Positions 8,835-16,001 of a DNA stretch of 64,000 bases are shown one piece after another. This stretch comes from Avoscillospira_A sp052117125 (GTDB taxonomy: Bacteria > Bacillota > Clostridia > Oscillospirales > Oscillospiraceae): assembly GCF_052117125.1 (NCBI RefSeq), contig NZ_JBQKJT010000001.1, positions 259,210 through 323,209 of the forward strand, in the 5' to 3' direction. How positions within the stretch are numbered: the first letter of the stretch is position 1; every line of letters begins with the position of its first letter. A program made the position numbers and the translations under genes. The notes under the pieces were generated by a model. The model searched no databases, was not told where the DNA came from, and saw only the letters and a program-made list of their open reading frames with translations.

Positions 8835-9309
8835 AGAACAAATCATCGAAGAGGTCCTGCGGCGTCTGGAGGTTGCCGGACCCCGTGCGCTGCTGATTGG
8901 GCGGCGGCCCGCCGACAGTCTGGGCTATGCGTTCACCGGCCACGCCCCCTATGACGCGGTGCTCATCGGTTCCCTGACGGCGGAACAGCTGCTGCAATTT
9001 TCCGACAGCCGGGTATTGGACGCCCTCTTGACGGGGATGCCGGTCTATCTCTACGAGGGCGGTCTCACCTACCGCCGCCACAGCGCCACGGCCAACCGGG
9101 CGCTGTGGGGACGGCTGATGGCGGCGGAGCGGACGCTGCGCCAGTGGGGCGTTCGGTTTTACGGCGGGAGAACCGGCGGCAGCGGCGGCCATACGGTCAT
9201 CACCGCCGCCCGGGCCCGGCAGCTTTTGGCCCAGAAGCAGCGGCCCCCGGCGGGGGCGGTGCTGACGCCCATGGCCCGGGAGCTTTTGGAGGGAGGCGGG
9301 TTGTCGTGA
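8827..9309 (+). CDS. Conserved eut-operon protein of unknown function
   Basis: 160-residue soluble protein at the position held in Gram-positive eut loci by a conserved uncharacterized family (I recall a TIGRFAM eut_hyp entry; not checked). It starts MVEEQIIEEVLRRLEV, a short amphipathic helix that could be an encapsulation-like peptide. Next come a Rossmann-like segment PRALLIGRRPADSLG and VLIGSLTAEQLLQF. I see no catalytic motif. The ATG at 8827 lies inside the pduL end (8-nt overlap) and the TGA overlaps the eutN GTG, so it is translated with the pathway. Function unknown. Confidence 0.8.
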   Translation: MVEEQIIEEVLRRLEVAGPRALLIGRRPADSLGYAFTGHAPYDAVLIGSLTAEQLLQFSDSRVLDALLTGMPVYLYEGGLTYRRHSATANRALWGRLMAAERTLRQWGVRFYGGRTGGSGGHTVITAARARQLLAQKQRPPAGAVLTPMARELLEGGGLS

Positions 9310-9563
9310 AGATCGCCACGGTACTCTGCTCCGTCTGGGCCACCAAAAAGTCCCCCGGCCTGCTGGGCCACCCGCTCCAGCTGGTGTCCACCGAAAGTGG
9401 ACAGCTGGTGGCCGTGGACCTGGTGGGGGCCGGTGTGGGGGACAAGGTGCTGCTGAGCTTCGGCAGCGCCGCCCGCATGGAAAATCCCCACGCCCCCGCC
9501 GACGCGGCCATTGTGGGGATACTCGACCAGTTGGAGGAGTTGGAATCGTATGTCCATCAATGA
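9306..9563 (+). CDS. eutN: Microcompartment pentameric vertex protein EutN
   Basis: 85-residue EutN/CcmL family protein that forms pentamers closing the vertices of the shell. It opens VKIATVLCSVWATKKSP and contains LQLVSTESGQLVAVDLVGAGVGDKVLL, the usual beta-barrel pattern of the family, at normal length. The start is GTG at 9306, overlapping the previous stop (GTGA). The end overlaps the eutH start by 14 nt. Confidence 0.93.
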   Translation: MKIATVLCSVWATKKSPGLLGHPLQLVSTESGQLVAVDLVGAGVGDKVLLSFGSAARMENPHAPADAAIVGILDQLEELESYVHQ

Positions 9564-10635
9564 ACTGATTGTTTACCTCATGGTAATTTTCATGGTGCTG
9601 GGCGCGCTGGACCGGATTTTCGGCAATCGGTTCGGCCTGGGACCCCAGTTTGAAGAAGGCATTCTGGCCATGGGCTCTCTGGCCCTGGCCATGATCGGCA
9701 TTATCTCCCTGGCCCCGGTGCTGGCAAATCTGCTGCGGCCGGTGCTTGGTCCCGTGTTTCGGGTCTTCGGCGCGGACCCGGCCATGTTCGCCGGGTCCCT
9801 GCTGGCCTGCGACATGGGCGGCGCGCCCCTGGCCATGGAGCTGACGGAAAACCGGGATGCCGCCCTGTTCAGCGGCATCATTGTCGGCTCCATGCTGGGC
9901 CCTACCATTGTCTTTACCATTCCCGTGGCGTTGGGCATCCTCAAAAAAGAGGATACCACCTATCTGGCCAAGGGCGTGCTGGCGGGCATCATCACCATTC
10001 CCCTGGGCAGCTTTGTGGGCGGCCTGGCGGCGGGTTTTCCCGTGGGCATGGTGGCCGTCAATCTGATTCCCATTGTGATTTTCGCCCTGCTCATCGTTCT
10101 GGGCCTCTGGAAATTTGAATCGGCCATGATTAAAGGCTTTTCGATTTTCGGCCGCATTGTCCTGGCGGTTATCACCATCGGCCTGGCCGCCGCCATCATC
10201 GAAAAGCTGACGGGGCTGGTGGTCATTCCCGGCATGGCCCCCATTGAGGAGGGCATTACGGTGGTGGGCGATATCGCCATTGTCCTGGCTGGCGCGTTCC
10301 CTCTGGTGTACGTCATCACAAAGGTATTCCGGAAACCGCTGATGAAGCTGGGGAACCTGCTGGGGATGAACGATGTGGCCGCCGCCGGACTGGTGGCCAG
10401 CCTTGCCAATTCCATTCCCATGTTCGGCATGGTGGAGAAGATGGACCGCCGGGGCAAAATCTTAAATATTGCCTTTGCCGTGTCGGCGTCCTTTGTCTTT
10501 GGCGACCATCTGGGCTTCACGGCGGGCTTTGCCCCGGAGATGCTCACCTCGATGATCGTGGGCAAACTGGTGGGCGGTGTGACGGCCATTGCCGTAGCCC
10601 TGTTTCTGACGAAAAAGGAGGCGGCCCATGGATAA
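9550..10635 (+). CDS. eutH: Ethanolamine permease EutH
   Basis: 361-residue polytopic membrane protein, about ten predicted transmembrane helices, of the EutH family that moves ethanolamine across the cytoplasmic membrane. The sequence starts MSINELIVYLMVIFMVLGALDRIFG and holds the conserved LLACDMGGAPLAMELTE and GFTAGFAPEMLTSMI segments. The ATG at 9550 has GGAGGAG 9 nt upstream, inside eutN. Its 3' end overlaps eutQ by 8 nt. Confidence 0.93.
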   Translation: MSINELIVYLMVIFMVLGALDRIFGNRFGLGPQFEEGILAMGSLALAMIGIISLAPVLANLLRPVLGPVFRVFGADPAMFAGSLLACDMGGAPLAMELTENRDAALFSGIIVGSMLGPTIVFTIPVALGILKKEDTTYLAKGVLAGIITIPLGSFVGGLAAGFPVGMVAVNLIPIVIFALLIVLGLWKFESAMIKGFSIFGRIVLAVITIGLAAAIIEKLTGLVVIPGMAPIEEGITVVGDIAIVLAGAFPLVYVITKVFRKPLMKLGNLLGMNDVAAAGLVASLANSIPMFGMVEKMDRRGKILNIAFAVSASFVFGDHLGFTAGFAPEMLTSMIVGKLVGGVTAIAVALFLTKKEAAHG

Positions 10636-11047
10636 GGAAACCATACGCAATCTGGTGCTGGAGGTCCTGCGGGAGCAGGACGATTCCCAGCGGGTCCGGT
10701 CCATTCCCCTGCCCACCCTGTCGGTCCGGCCGGAGGACCGGCTGGATACGGGCAAGCCGGGGGACCACGTCTATACACGGGACCTGTTCACCCTGAACCA
10801 GAGCCCCCGGCTGGGGGCCGGGCTGATGGAGATGAAACAGACCACCTTTGACTGGACGCTGACCTATGACGAGATTGACTACGTCATCGAGGGGCAGCTG
10901 TCCATCCACTGTGACGGCCGGACGGAAACGGCCGGTCCCGGCGAAGTCCTGTTGATTCCCAAGGGGAGCAAGATTCAGTTTGCCGCCCCGGACTTCGCCC
11001 GCTTCCTCTATGTGACTTACCCGGCCGACTGGCAGAGTTCGAGCTAG
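10628..11047 (+). CDS. eutQ: EutQ-like cupin protein
   Basis: 139-residue protein with an N-terminal targeting-like helix (MDKETIRNLVLEVLREQ) and a C-terminal cupin barrel (about 65-135: YDEIDYVIEGQLSIHCDGRT and PGEVLLIPKGSKIQFA). EutQ proteins are small cupins reported to act as acetate kinase-like or assembly factors in ethanolamine compartments. It is shorter than enteric EutQ (about 230 residues), as is usual in Firmicutes. It is the last gene of the operon. Confidence 0.85.
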   Translation: MDKETIRNLVLEVLREQDDSQRVRSIPLPTLSVRPEDRLDTGKPGDHVYTRDLFTLNQSPRLGAGLMEMKQTTFDWTLTYDEIDYVIEGQLSIHCDGRTETAGPGEVLLIPKGSKIQFAAPDFARFLYVTYPADWQSSS

Positions 11048-11131
11048 TCAAAACGCGGTTTTGACCGGCTCGAGCGCGCCCGCAGCGGTACGTCGCTGCA
11101 ATCGGTACTGGGTTCGTCTTCATATAGATCG

Positions 11132-11153
11132 GCCCCGGGCAATCGCCCGGGGC
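11132..11153 (+). terminator. GC-rich hairpin ending the eut operon
   Basis: A perfect 9-bp stem (GCCCCGGGC at 11132-11140 with GCCCGGGGC at 11145-11153) with an AATC loop lies 85 nt after the eutQ stop. No T-run follows, so it may be a weak terminator or an mRNA 3'-end stabilizer. Confidence 0.5.
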
Positions 11154-11263
11154 TATTGCGCTTTGGGGATGTGGGACTATGCAAATCTGCAAAAGTATGG
11201 TATACTGACGGTGCAACAGGAACTTTTTTCCCAGTTTTCGACAAAACACAAGGAGGGATTTCC

Positions 11264-11902
11264 ATGAAATCCATATGGTTGCGCCTGGTTGCGCTGGTGT
11301 TGGCCCTGGGCCTGCTGGCAGGCTGCGGCGCTTCACCCACCGCAGAACCCGACGACGCGCCCACCAAGGACAGCGCGGCGGAGAAAGTGCCCACCGAGTC
11401 CACGGAGGACAGCGACGACGTGCAGCAGGAGCTGGCCGAGGACGAGATTCCCGACATTGCCGTGGTGGACGAGACGGAGGTCACCCTGTATCTGCCCAAC
11501 GACAACGCCGATGGCTTTGATACGGTGACCGAGACAGTGAAAGCCAATCCCCAGGGCATTGTGGACGCCCTGATTGCCCATAAGGCCCTGCCCGAGGGCG
11601 TGACGGTCAACGACTTCCGCATGGAGAACAACGGCACCGAGACCACCACGGGCGAGGGCGACGAGGCCACTGTCAGCTATACGCCCGGCGACAGCCAGAT
11701 TTTCCTGGATGTGTCCCAGGCCTTTGGCGACGCGGCAGCCACCACCGGCACTGCCGGAGAGACCATGCTCCTGGGCAGTCTGGTCAATACCATGCTGACC
11801 TATTACAACGCCCAGACGCTGACGCTGACCGTGGACGGGGCCGTGCTGGAAACGGGCCACAATGTCTACGACACCCCCTTTACCATGATGGAAGTGGAAT
11901 GA
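11264..11902 (+). CDS. Lipoprotein with GerM-like domain
   Basis: 212-residue secreted lipoprotein. The signal peptide MKSIWLRLVALVLALGLLAGC ends in a clear lipobox (LAGC, C21). An acidic Ser/Thr/Glu-rich linker follows (about 24-70). The C-terminal 140 residues look like the GerM/sporulation domain: TEVTLYLPNDNADGF, PQGIVDALIAHKALPEGVTVNDFRM, DVSQAFGDA and LLGSLVNTMLTYYNAQTLTLTVDG. GerM domains act in spore envelope assembly or germination in endospore formers, but this could be a general cell-wall lipoprotein. AGGAGGG sits 8 nt before the ATG. Confidence 0.78.
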   Translation: MKSIWLRLVALVLALGLLAGCGASPTAEPDDAPTKDSAAEKVPTESTEDSDDVQQELAEDEIPDIAVVDETEVTLYLPNDNADGFDTVTETVKANPQGIVDALIAHKALPEGVTVNDFRMENNGTETTTGEGDEATVSYTPGDSQIFLDVSQAFGDAAATTGTAGETMLLGSLVNTMLTYYNAQTLTLTVDGAVLETGHNVYDTPFTMMEVE

Positions 11903-11907
11903 CGCTT

Positions 11908-11940
11908 TTTTTGGGGCTCCTGGGAGCCCCAAAAATTTTT
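11908..11940 (+). terminator. Terminator after the GerM-like gene
   Basis: GGGGCTC (11913-11919) pairs with GAGCCCC (11924-11930); T and A runs flank the stem and a T-run follows at 11936. It lies just after the stop codon. Confidence 0.85.
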
Positions 11941-11952
11941 TTCAAAAACCTC

Positions 11953-11980
11953 TTGCATTTTTTGAAATTCGTGCTATAAT
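11953..11980 (+). promoter_or_regulatory. Promoter of tRNA-Val
   Basis: TTGCAT (11953-11958), 16-nt spacer, then a perfect TATAAT (11975-11980), 19 nt before the mature tRNA 5' end. Confidence 0.75.
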
Positions 11981-11999
11981 ATCAAAGCAGTCAAGCGAC

Positions 12000-12076
12000 G
12001 GAGGCTTAGCTCAGCTGGTTAGAGCGCCTGCTTCACACGCAGGAGGTCGATGGTTCGAGTCCATTAGTCTCCACCA
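12000..12076 (+). tRNA. tRNA-Val (anticodon CAC)
   Basis: 77-nt cloverleaf including an encoded CCA. Acceptor GGAGGCT pairs with AGTCTCC (one G-U); the anticodon loop reads TTCACAC, giving CAC; the T-loop is GGTTCGAGTCC. It is a single gene with its own promoter and terminator. Confidence 0.95.
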
Positions 12077-12082
12077 GTTTAA

Positions 12083-12116
12083 AAAAGACACACCATATGG
12101 TGTGTCTTTTTTTGTT
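12083..12116. terminator. Bidirectional terminator between tRNA-Val and the zinc-ribbon genes
   Basis: GACACACCAT and ATGGTGTGTC (12087-12106) form a perfect 10-bp dyad flanked by A6 on the left and T7 on the right, so it can stop transcription from both sides. Confidence 0.88.
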
Positions 12117-12118
12117 GT

Positions 12119-12358
12119 TTATTCCATTTTGGAGCCGCAATAGGGACAGTATTCCCCGTTGCTGCGGCCCAGATGCCTTTCGCAGTAAGGACAGCGGTAA
12201 AACAGCAGATTGAATATGGAACCCCCGCATAACACAACAAACCCCAGTCCAATGAGCAGCGCACGGTTGCGCCACATCCCCAACAGCAGGATCATACAGC
12301 CGGTCACGGCAATTCCAGCGACCACTTTTCGGACCGTGCGCGGCGATTCATACCACAT
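12119..12358 (-). CDS. Small zinc-ribbon membrane protein, paralogue 1
   Basis: 79 residues. Two hydrophobic segments (about 14-30 and 34-53) are followed by a C-terminal zinc ribbon with CPYC and CPYCGSKME (two CxxC pairs). The start is the ATG of MWYESPRTVRK, directly after GGAGGTGGGACC, the same ribosome site seen in both neighbours. It is the third gene of a tandem trio transcribed leftward. All three are exactly 79 codons with the same MWxxSxxxVR start, so they arose by duplication. Function unknown; a membrane anchor plus zinc ribbon suggests a structural or regulatory role. Confidence 0.8.
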   Translation of the reverse strand: MWYESPRTVRKVVAGIAVTGCMILLLGMWRNRALLIGLGFVVLCGGSIFNLLFYRCPYCERHLGRSNGEYCPYCGSKME

Positions 12359-12427
12359 GGTCCCACCTCCCGGCACAAATTGAAACAGCGGGAGCAACAC
12401 CCCGCATGGCGTGTTCCAGATTGTTAT

Positions 12428-12667
12428 TCATTGAATTTTGGCACCGCAGTGGGAACAAAACGCACCAGTGTTTCGGTCCAGAAATTTCCCGCAAACGGGA
12501 CACCGGTAGTACCGCAGATGAATGACCAAACCCACCAGCAGAATCACCACGCCCACGGCCCAGAGCAGCATGCTTGTGAAGCACACCCCCAGCAGCAGCA
12601 CACCGCCGCCGGACAGATACAATCGCATCACAATGGTTCGGACGGTGTGCAGAGAATTTTTCCACAT
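12428..12667 (-). CDS. Small zinc-ribbon membrane protein, paralogue 2
   Basis: 79-residue paralogue of its two neighbours. MWKNSLHTVR opens the protein, two transmembrane segments fill about residues 14-54, and the ribbon is YRCPVCGKFLDRNTGAFCSHCGAK. The second CxxC is CSHC rather than CPYC. Start and GGAGGTGGGACC site match the sibling genes. The ribbon is closest to paralogue 3 (FLDRxTGAxC), while the membrane segments have diverged strongly. Confidence 0.8.
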   Translation of the reverse strand: MWKNSLHTVRTIVMRLYLSGGGVLLLGVCFTSMLLWAVGVVILLVGLVIHLRYYRCPVCGKFLDRNTGAFCSHCGAKIQ

Positions 12668-12701
12668 GGTCCCACCTCCTGGCACAATTTAAAACAGCAG
12701 T

Positions 12702-12941
12702 TTATTCCATTTTTTTGCCGCAATAGGGACAGTATGCGCCGGTGCTGCGGTCCAAAAATCTGCCGCAGTGGGGGCAGCGGTAGTACATGAAATGGATAAG
12801 TACCGCAACGATCAGCAGCAGCACCCCTATCACGGTCAATGCAGTCACTTCCATCATAGCGCCCACCAGAGCCAATACCGCCCCGGACAGCATGAACCAT
12901 CCGACGACCTTCCGGACGGCACGCGGTGAATCTTTCCACAT
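12702..12941 (-). CDS. Small zinc-ribbon membrane protein, paralogue 3
   Basis: 79-residue first gene of the trio in transcription order. It has MWKDSPRAVRKVVGWF, two hydrophobic segments, then YYRCPHCGRFLDRSTGAYC and CPYCGKKME. A sigma-A type promoter lies just upstream. The cysteine spacing and final charged tail are shared with the siblings. No partner gene explains the function. Confidence 0.8.
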   Translation of the reverse strand: MWKDSPRAVRKVVGWFMLSGAVLALVGAMMEVTALTVIGVLLLIVAVLIHFMYYRCPHCGRFLDRSTGAYCPYCGKKME

Positions 12942-12968
12942 GGTCCCACCTCCCAATCCCTTTTTTTT

Positions 12969-12997
12969 AGTATACCACGGTTTTCTCCACCCTGCAA
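12969..12997 (-). promoter_or_regulatory. Promoter of the zinc-ribbon trio
   Basis: Reading leftward: TTGCAG, 17-nt spacer, TATACT, then a short leader to the first zinc-ribbon gene. Good sigma-A match. Confidence 0.65.
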
Positions 12998-13074
12998 TGT
13001 GGAATCCCTGTCACCATCTCCCCTGCCGCCGCCTATACTGGAAGGAGCGTATTTTTGAGAAAGCAGGGATTTGT

Positions 13075-14115
13075 ATGATGTTGTATGAGGATGGCAGCCG
13101 GTGCCGCTGCCCCTGTCCATGCCGCTGCTGTCCCGGCGGTACCGGGCCGACCGGCCCCACCGGTCCCCAGGGCCCCGTGGGACCAACGGGGGCAACGGGG
13201 GCCACCGGGGCGACTGGAACAACCGGTACAACGGGGCCGACGGGCGCGACAGGTCCTACCGGCCCCAGCGGCGCTACGGGCGCGACAGGCCCTGCCGGAC
13301 CCATGGGGCCAACGGGTCCAACCGGACCCGCCGGAGGCGGCAGCGGCACCGGGCCGACTGGGCCGACCGGTCCCCAGGGAATTCCCGGCCCAACCGGACC
13401 GACGGGACCCACCGGTTCCCAAGGTGCCACCGGTCCCACGGGACCGCAAGGCGTCCCCGGACCTACCGGCCCAACGGGGCCGACTGGTCCCCAAGGTGCC
13501 ACCGGTCCCGCAGGACCGCAAGGCGTCCCCGGCCCTACCGGCCCAACGGGGCCGACCGGGCCCCAAGGTGCCGCCGGTCCCACAGGACCGCAAGGCGTCC
13601 CCGGGCCTACCGGACCAACGGGGCCGACTGGTCCCCAAGGTGCCACCGGCCCTACCGGGTCCCAGGGCGTCGCCGGGCCAACCGGTCCGACGGGACCCAC
13701 CGGGGCAGCGCCGGACGATGCCTTCGCCTCCTATTTCAATTTTCAGTATCCTCTGATCCGCAGCACCCTGTTGGACCTGTTTCCCGATGTCACGGACCCC
13801 ACGGGCCACATCGTTCAGACCGATTCCCAGCGCATTGCCCTGGCGCCGGGCTATTATCTGGTGTCCTACAAGGTGTCGGCCATTTTCTCGGCCCCCAACT
13901 ACTTGCAGGTGACGCCGTCGTACAACGGCACGTCCCATCTGGAATACGGCATCTATTTTGCCACCACCGCCGCCGGGTCCAGCGCCTGCGGCTCCGGCTT
14001 TTTCATCATCCAGGCGCCGTCGTCCACGGTGCTGACCTTTAATTACAGCGGCTCCGCCGATGCCCGGGACGGCGAGATCAACGTGACCATCCTGAAACTG
14101 AATCGCCCCCTGTGA
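13075..14115 (+). CDS. Collagen-like surface or exosporium protein
   Basis: 346 residues. A short N terminus (MMLYEDGSRCRCPCPCRCCPGG) is very cysteine-rich. About 62 Gly-X-Y triplets, mostly GPT, GPQ, GAT and GVP, run from about residue 21 to 210 with one GGGSGTG break. A roughly 135-residue C-terminal domain (DDAFASYFNFQYPLIRSTLL to ILKLNRPL) has the beta-rich pattern of BclA-type C1q/TNF-like heads. Such proteins form trimeric hair-like fibres on spores or cells. Start at 13075 because the upstream frame overlaps the zinc-ribbon gene and promoter; AGCAGGGA precedes it. Confidence 0.88.
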   Translation: MMLYEDGSRCRCPCPCRCCPGGTGPTGPTGPQGPVGPTGATGATGATGTTGTTGPTGATGPTGPSGATGATGPAGPMGPTGPTGPAGGGSGTGPTGPTGPQGIPGPTGPTGPTGSQGATGPTGPQGVPGPTGPTGPTGPQGATGPAGPQGVPGPTGPTGPTGPQGAAGPTGPQGVPGPTGPTGPTGPQGATGPTGSQGVAGPTGPTGPTGAAPDDAFASYFNFQYPLIRSTLLDLFPDVTDPTGHIVQTDSQRIALAPGYYLVSYKVSAIFSAPNYLQVTPSYNGTSHLEYGIYFATTAAGSSACGSGFFIIQAPSSTVLTFNYSGSADARDGEINVTILKLNRPL

Positions 14116-14116
14116 C

Positions 14117-14152
14117 AAAAACGCGGAGATCAACGTGATCTCCGCGTTTTTC
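14117..14152. terminator. Bidirectional terminator between convergent genes
   Basis: CGCGGAGATCA (14124-14134) pairs with TGATCTCCGCG across an ACG loop, with A-rich left and T-rich right flanks. It serves the collagen-like gene and the thi operon, which converge here. Confidence 0.88.
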
Positions 14153-14896
14153 CTATGGTCTCTGCAACCGCTCCTGAATCTGCCGCTTGTACTGCAAAAA
14201 TTCCGGAGACAAATTGAAATCCTGCCGCCGGGGCCGCGGCTCTTCCACGACGATCTCCGATGTGATGCGGCCCGGCTGACCCGTCAGCAGATAGATCCGG
14301 TCCGACAGCAGCACCGCCTCGTCCATGTCGTGGGTGATGAACAGGGTGGAAAGGTGAATCCGTTCCATGACGTCCAGATACCACCGGTGGATGGCGCTTT
14401 TCGTCAGGGTATCCAGCGCCGAAAAGGGCTCGTCCAGCAGCGCCACATCCTGGGAAAACAGGTACGTCCGCAGCAGTGCCGCCCGCTGGCGCATACCGCC
14501 GGACAGCTGGGAGGGCCACAGGGTTTCCGTCCCTCCCAGGCCGAACTCCTCAAAGAGCGCCGACGCCTGTTTCCGGGCCTCCCGCTTTTTTACGCCCCGC
14601 AGCAGCAGGGGCAGCGCCACATTGTCCTCGATGGTCCGGTACGGCAGCAGCAAATCCTTTTGCAGCATATAGCTGATATGGCCCGGTTTGCCGGTGATGT
14701 CCACCCCGTCCAGAAGTACCTGTCCGGCGTCGGGCTGCAGCAGGCCCGAAATGACGTTGAACAGCGTCGTCTTGCCGCCGCCGCTGACGCCCAGCAGACA
14801 CACCAGCTCCCCTTTCCGCAGGGTGACGGACACATCCTCCAGCACCTGCCGGCCGTCAAAGGACACGGAGACGTTGCGTACTTCCAGCGTTTCCAT
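14153..14896 (-). CDS. Thiamine-precursor ABC transporter, ATPase (ThiZ-like)
   Basis: 247-residue ABC ATPase. Walker A is GVSGGGKTT (36-44), signature LSGGMRQRAALLRTYL (from 131), Walker B VALLDEPFSALD (151-162), and the H-loop histidine is in FITHD (about 189). It is of the nitrate/taurine/HMP importer type. It is the last gene of an operon controlled by a TPP riboswitch, so it most likely powers uptake of a pyrimidine precursor of thiamine with the ThiX- and ThiY-like partners. The ATG is 1 nt beyond the preceding stop. Confidence 0.88.
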   Translation of the reverse strand: METLEVRNVSVSFDGRQVLEDVSVTLRKGELVCLLGVSGGGKTTLFNVISGLLQPDAGQVLLDGVDITGKPGHISYMLQKDLLLPYRTIEDNVALPLLLRGVKKREARKQASALFEEFGLGGTETLWPSQLSGGMRQRAALLRTYLFSQDVALLDEPFSALDTLTKSAIHRWYLDVMERIHLSTLFITHDMDEAVLLSDRIYLLTGQPGRITSEIVVEEPRPRRQDFNLSPEFLQYKRQIQERLQRP

Positions 14897-14897
14897 C

Positions 14898-16001
14898 TCA
14901 GGCTTCCGGCAGATAGTCGTTGGTAAATCCGGCGTCCACGGTCACTTCTCCATCCAGGAGCTGGTTGTCGTTGAGCCACTGGAAGAATCCGCTCCACCGG
15001 GCAGCGTCAAACTCGCCCCAGCGGGCGGCATCGGCCTGGTACTCCCCGGCCAGGAACTCCTGGCTGGCATAGATCAGATCGGCGCTGTCGGCCAGCTCCG
15101 GCACGGCCTCCATCAGAATGTCGGCGGCCTCCTTGGGGTTCTCCATGCAGTATTCATAGCCCCGGGTCACGGCCTCCAGGAATGCCTTGGACTCCTCGGG
15201 ATGCTCGGTGAGATAGTCGTTGTTGGCGATGATGACGGGGGTGTAGAAGTCGAACACCGGGTCAATATCGGCAAAGGCGAAGTAATCGGTCTCCAGACCG
15301 GCCACGTCGCAGGCCACACCGGCCCAGCCCTCATAGACCCAGATGGCGTCCACGGACTTGGTCTCCAGCGCCGTCACCTCGTCGGTGACCATGGAGGGAA
15401 TCAGCTCCACCTTGGAGAAATCGCCGCCATCGGCCTCCATGACCTGCTGGATGGTGGCCTTTTCCACCGGCAGGTCCCAGGTGGCGTACTTGTGGCCCTC
15501 AAGCCCCTTGGGGGTGTCCATGCCCTCGCCCTTGCGGGAGATGATGCCGGAGGTGTTGTGCTGGATGATGGCCGCCACCGCCGTAATGGGCAGCTGGGCA
15601 TCCCCGATGAGGGCCGGGGCGATGTAGTCCTGGAAGGACACGCCGAACTGTGCGCCGCCGCTGCCCACCAGCATCTCCGCGCCGCCGTCGGGGGGCTGCA
15701 CCACGTTGACCGTCAGTCCAGCCTCTTCAAAATAGCCCAGCTTCTGGGCCACATACACGCCGGTGTGGTTGGTGTTGGGGGTCCAGTCCAGGACGAAGGT
15801 AATCTCCGTCAGCTCCGCCGGGTCCTGGTCCTCCGTGGCTTCCGGCTCGCCGGTGGCAGCAGCATCGTCGGCGGTGGTCTCCGGAGTGGTGGCAGGCTCG
15901 TCGGTCGTGGCGGTGTCCTGGGCCTTCTGGCCGCAGGCCCCCAGGCCCAGCATCAAAGTCAGGGCCAGCAGCAGCGCCCACAGGCGTTTGGTCAGATTCA
16001 T
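14898..16001 (-). CDS. Substrate-binding lipoprotein, NMT1/THI5 family (ThiY-like)
   Basis: 367-residue lipoprotein. Signal peptide with lipobox LGAC (C23), acidic Thr/Ala-rich linker to about residue 67, then the NMT1/THI5 fold: TEITFVLDWTPNTNHTGVYVAQKLGYFEEAGLTV style start. The phrase DWTPNTNHTG is typical of the proteins that bind formylaminopyrimidine or HMP thiamine precursors. ATGA overlap with the permease gene upstream. Combined with the riboswitch, a thiamine-precursor ligand is strongly suggested; the exact ligand is not. Confidence 0.9.
   Translation of the reverse strand: MNLTKRLWALLLALTLMLGLGACGQKAQDTATTDEPATTPETTADDAAATGEPEATEDQDPAELTEITFVLDWTPNTNHTGVYVAQKLGYFEEAGLTVNVVQPPDGGAEMLVGSGGAQFGVSFQDYIAPALIGDAQLPITAVAAIIQHNTSGIISRKGEGMDTPKGLEGHKYATWDLPVEKATIQQVMEADGGDFSKVELIPSMVTDEVTALETKSVDAIWVYEGWAGVACDVAGLETDYFAFADIDPVFDFYTPVIIANNDYLTEHPEESKAFLEAVTRGYEYCMENPKEAADILMEAVPELADSADLIYASQEFLAGEYQADAARWGEFDAARWSGFFQWLNDNQLLDGEVTVDAGFTNDYLPEA

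Noticed and set aside
13011..14133. Antisense and shifted Gly/Pro-rich frames across the collagen-like gene
   Set aside because: Triplet repeats give open frames on both strands; only the plus-strand frame from 13075 has a folded C-terminal domain.
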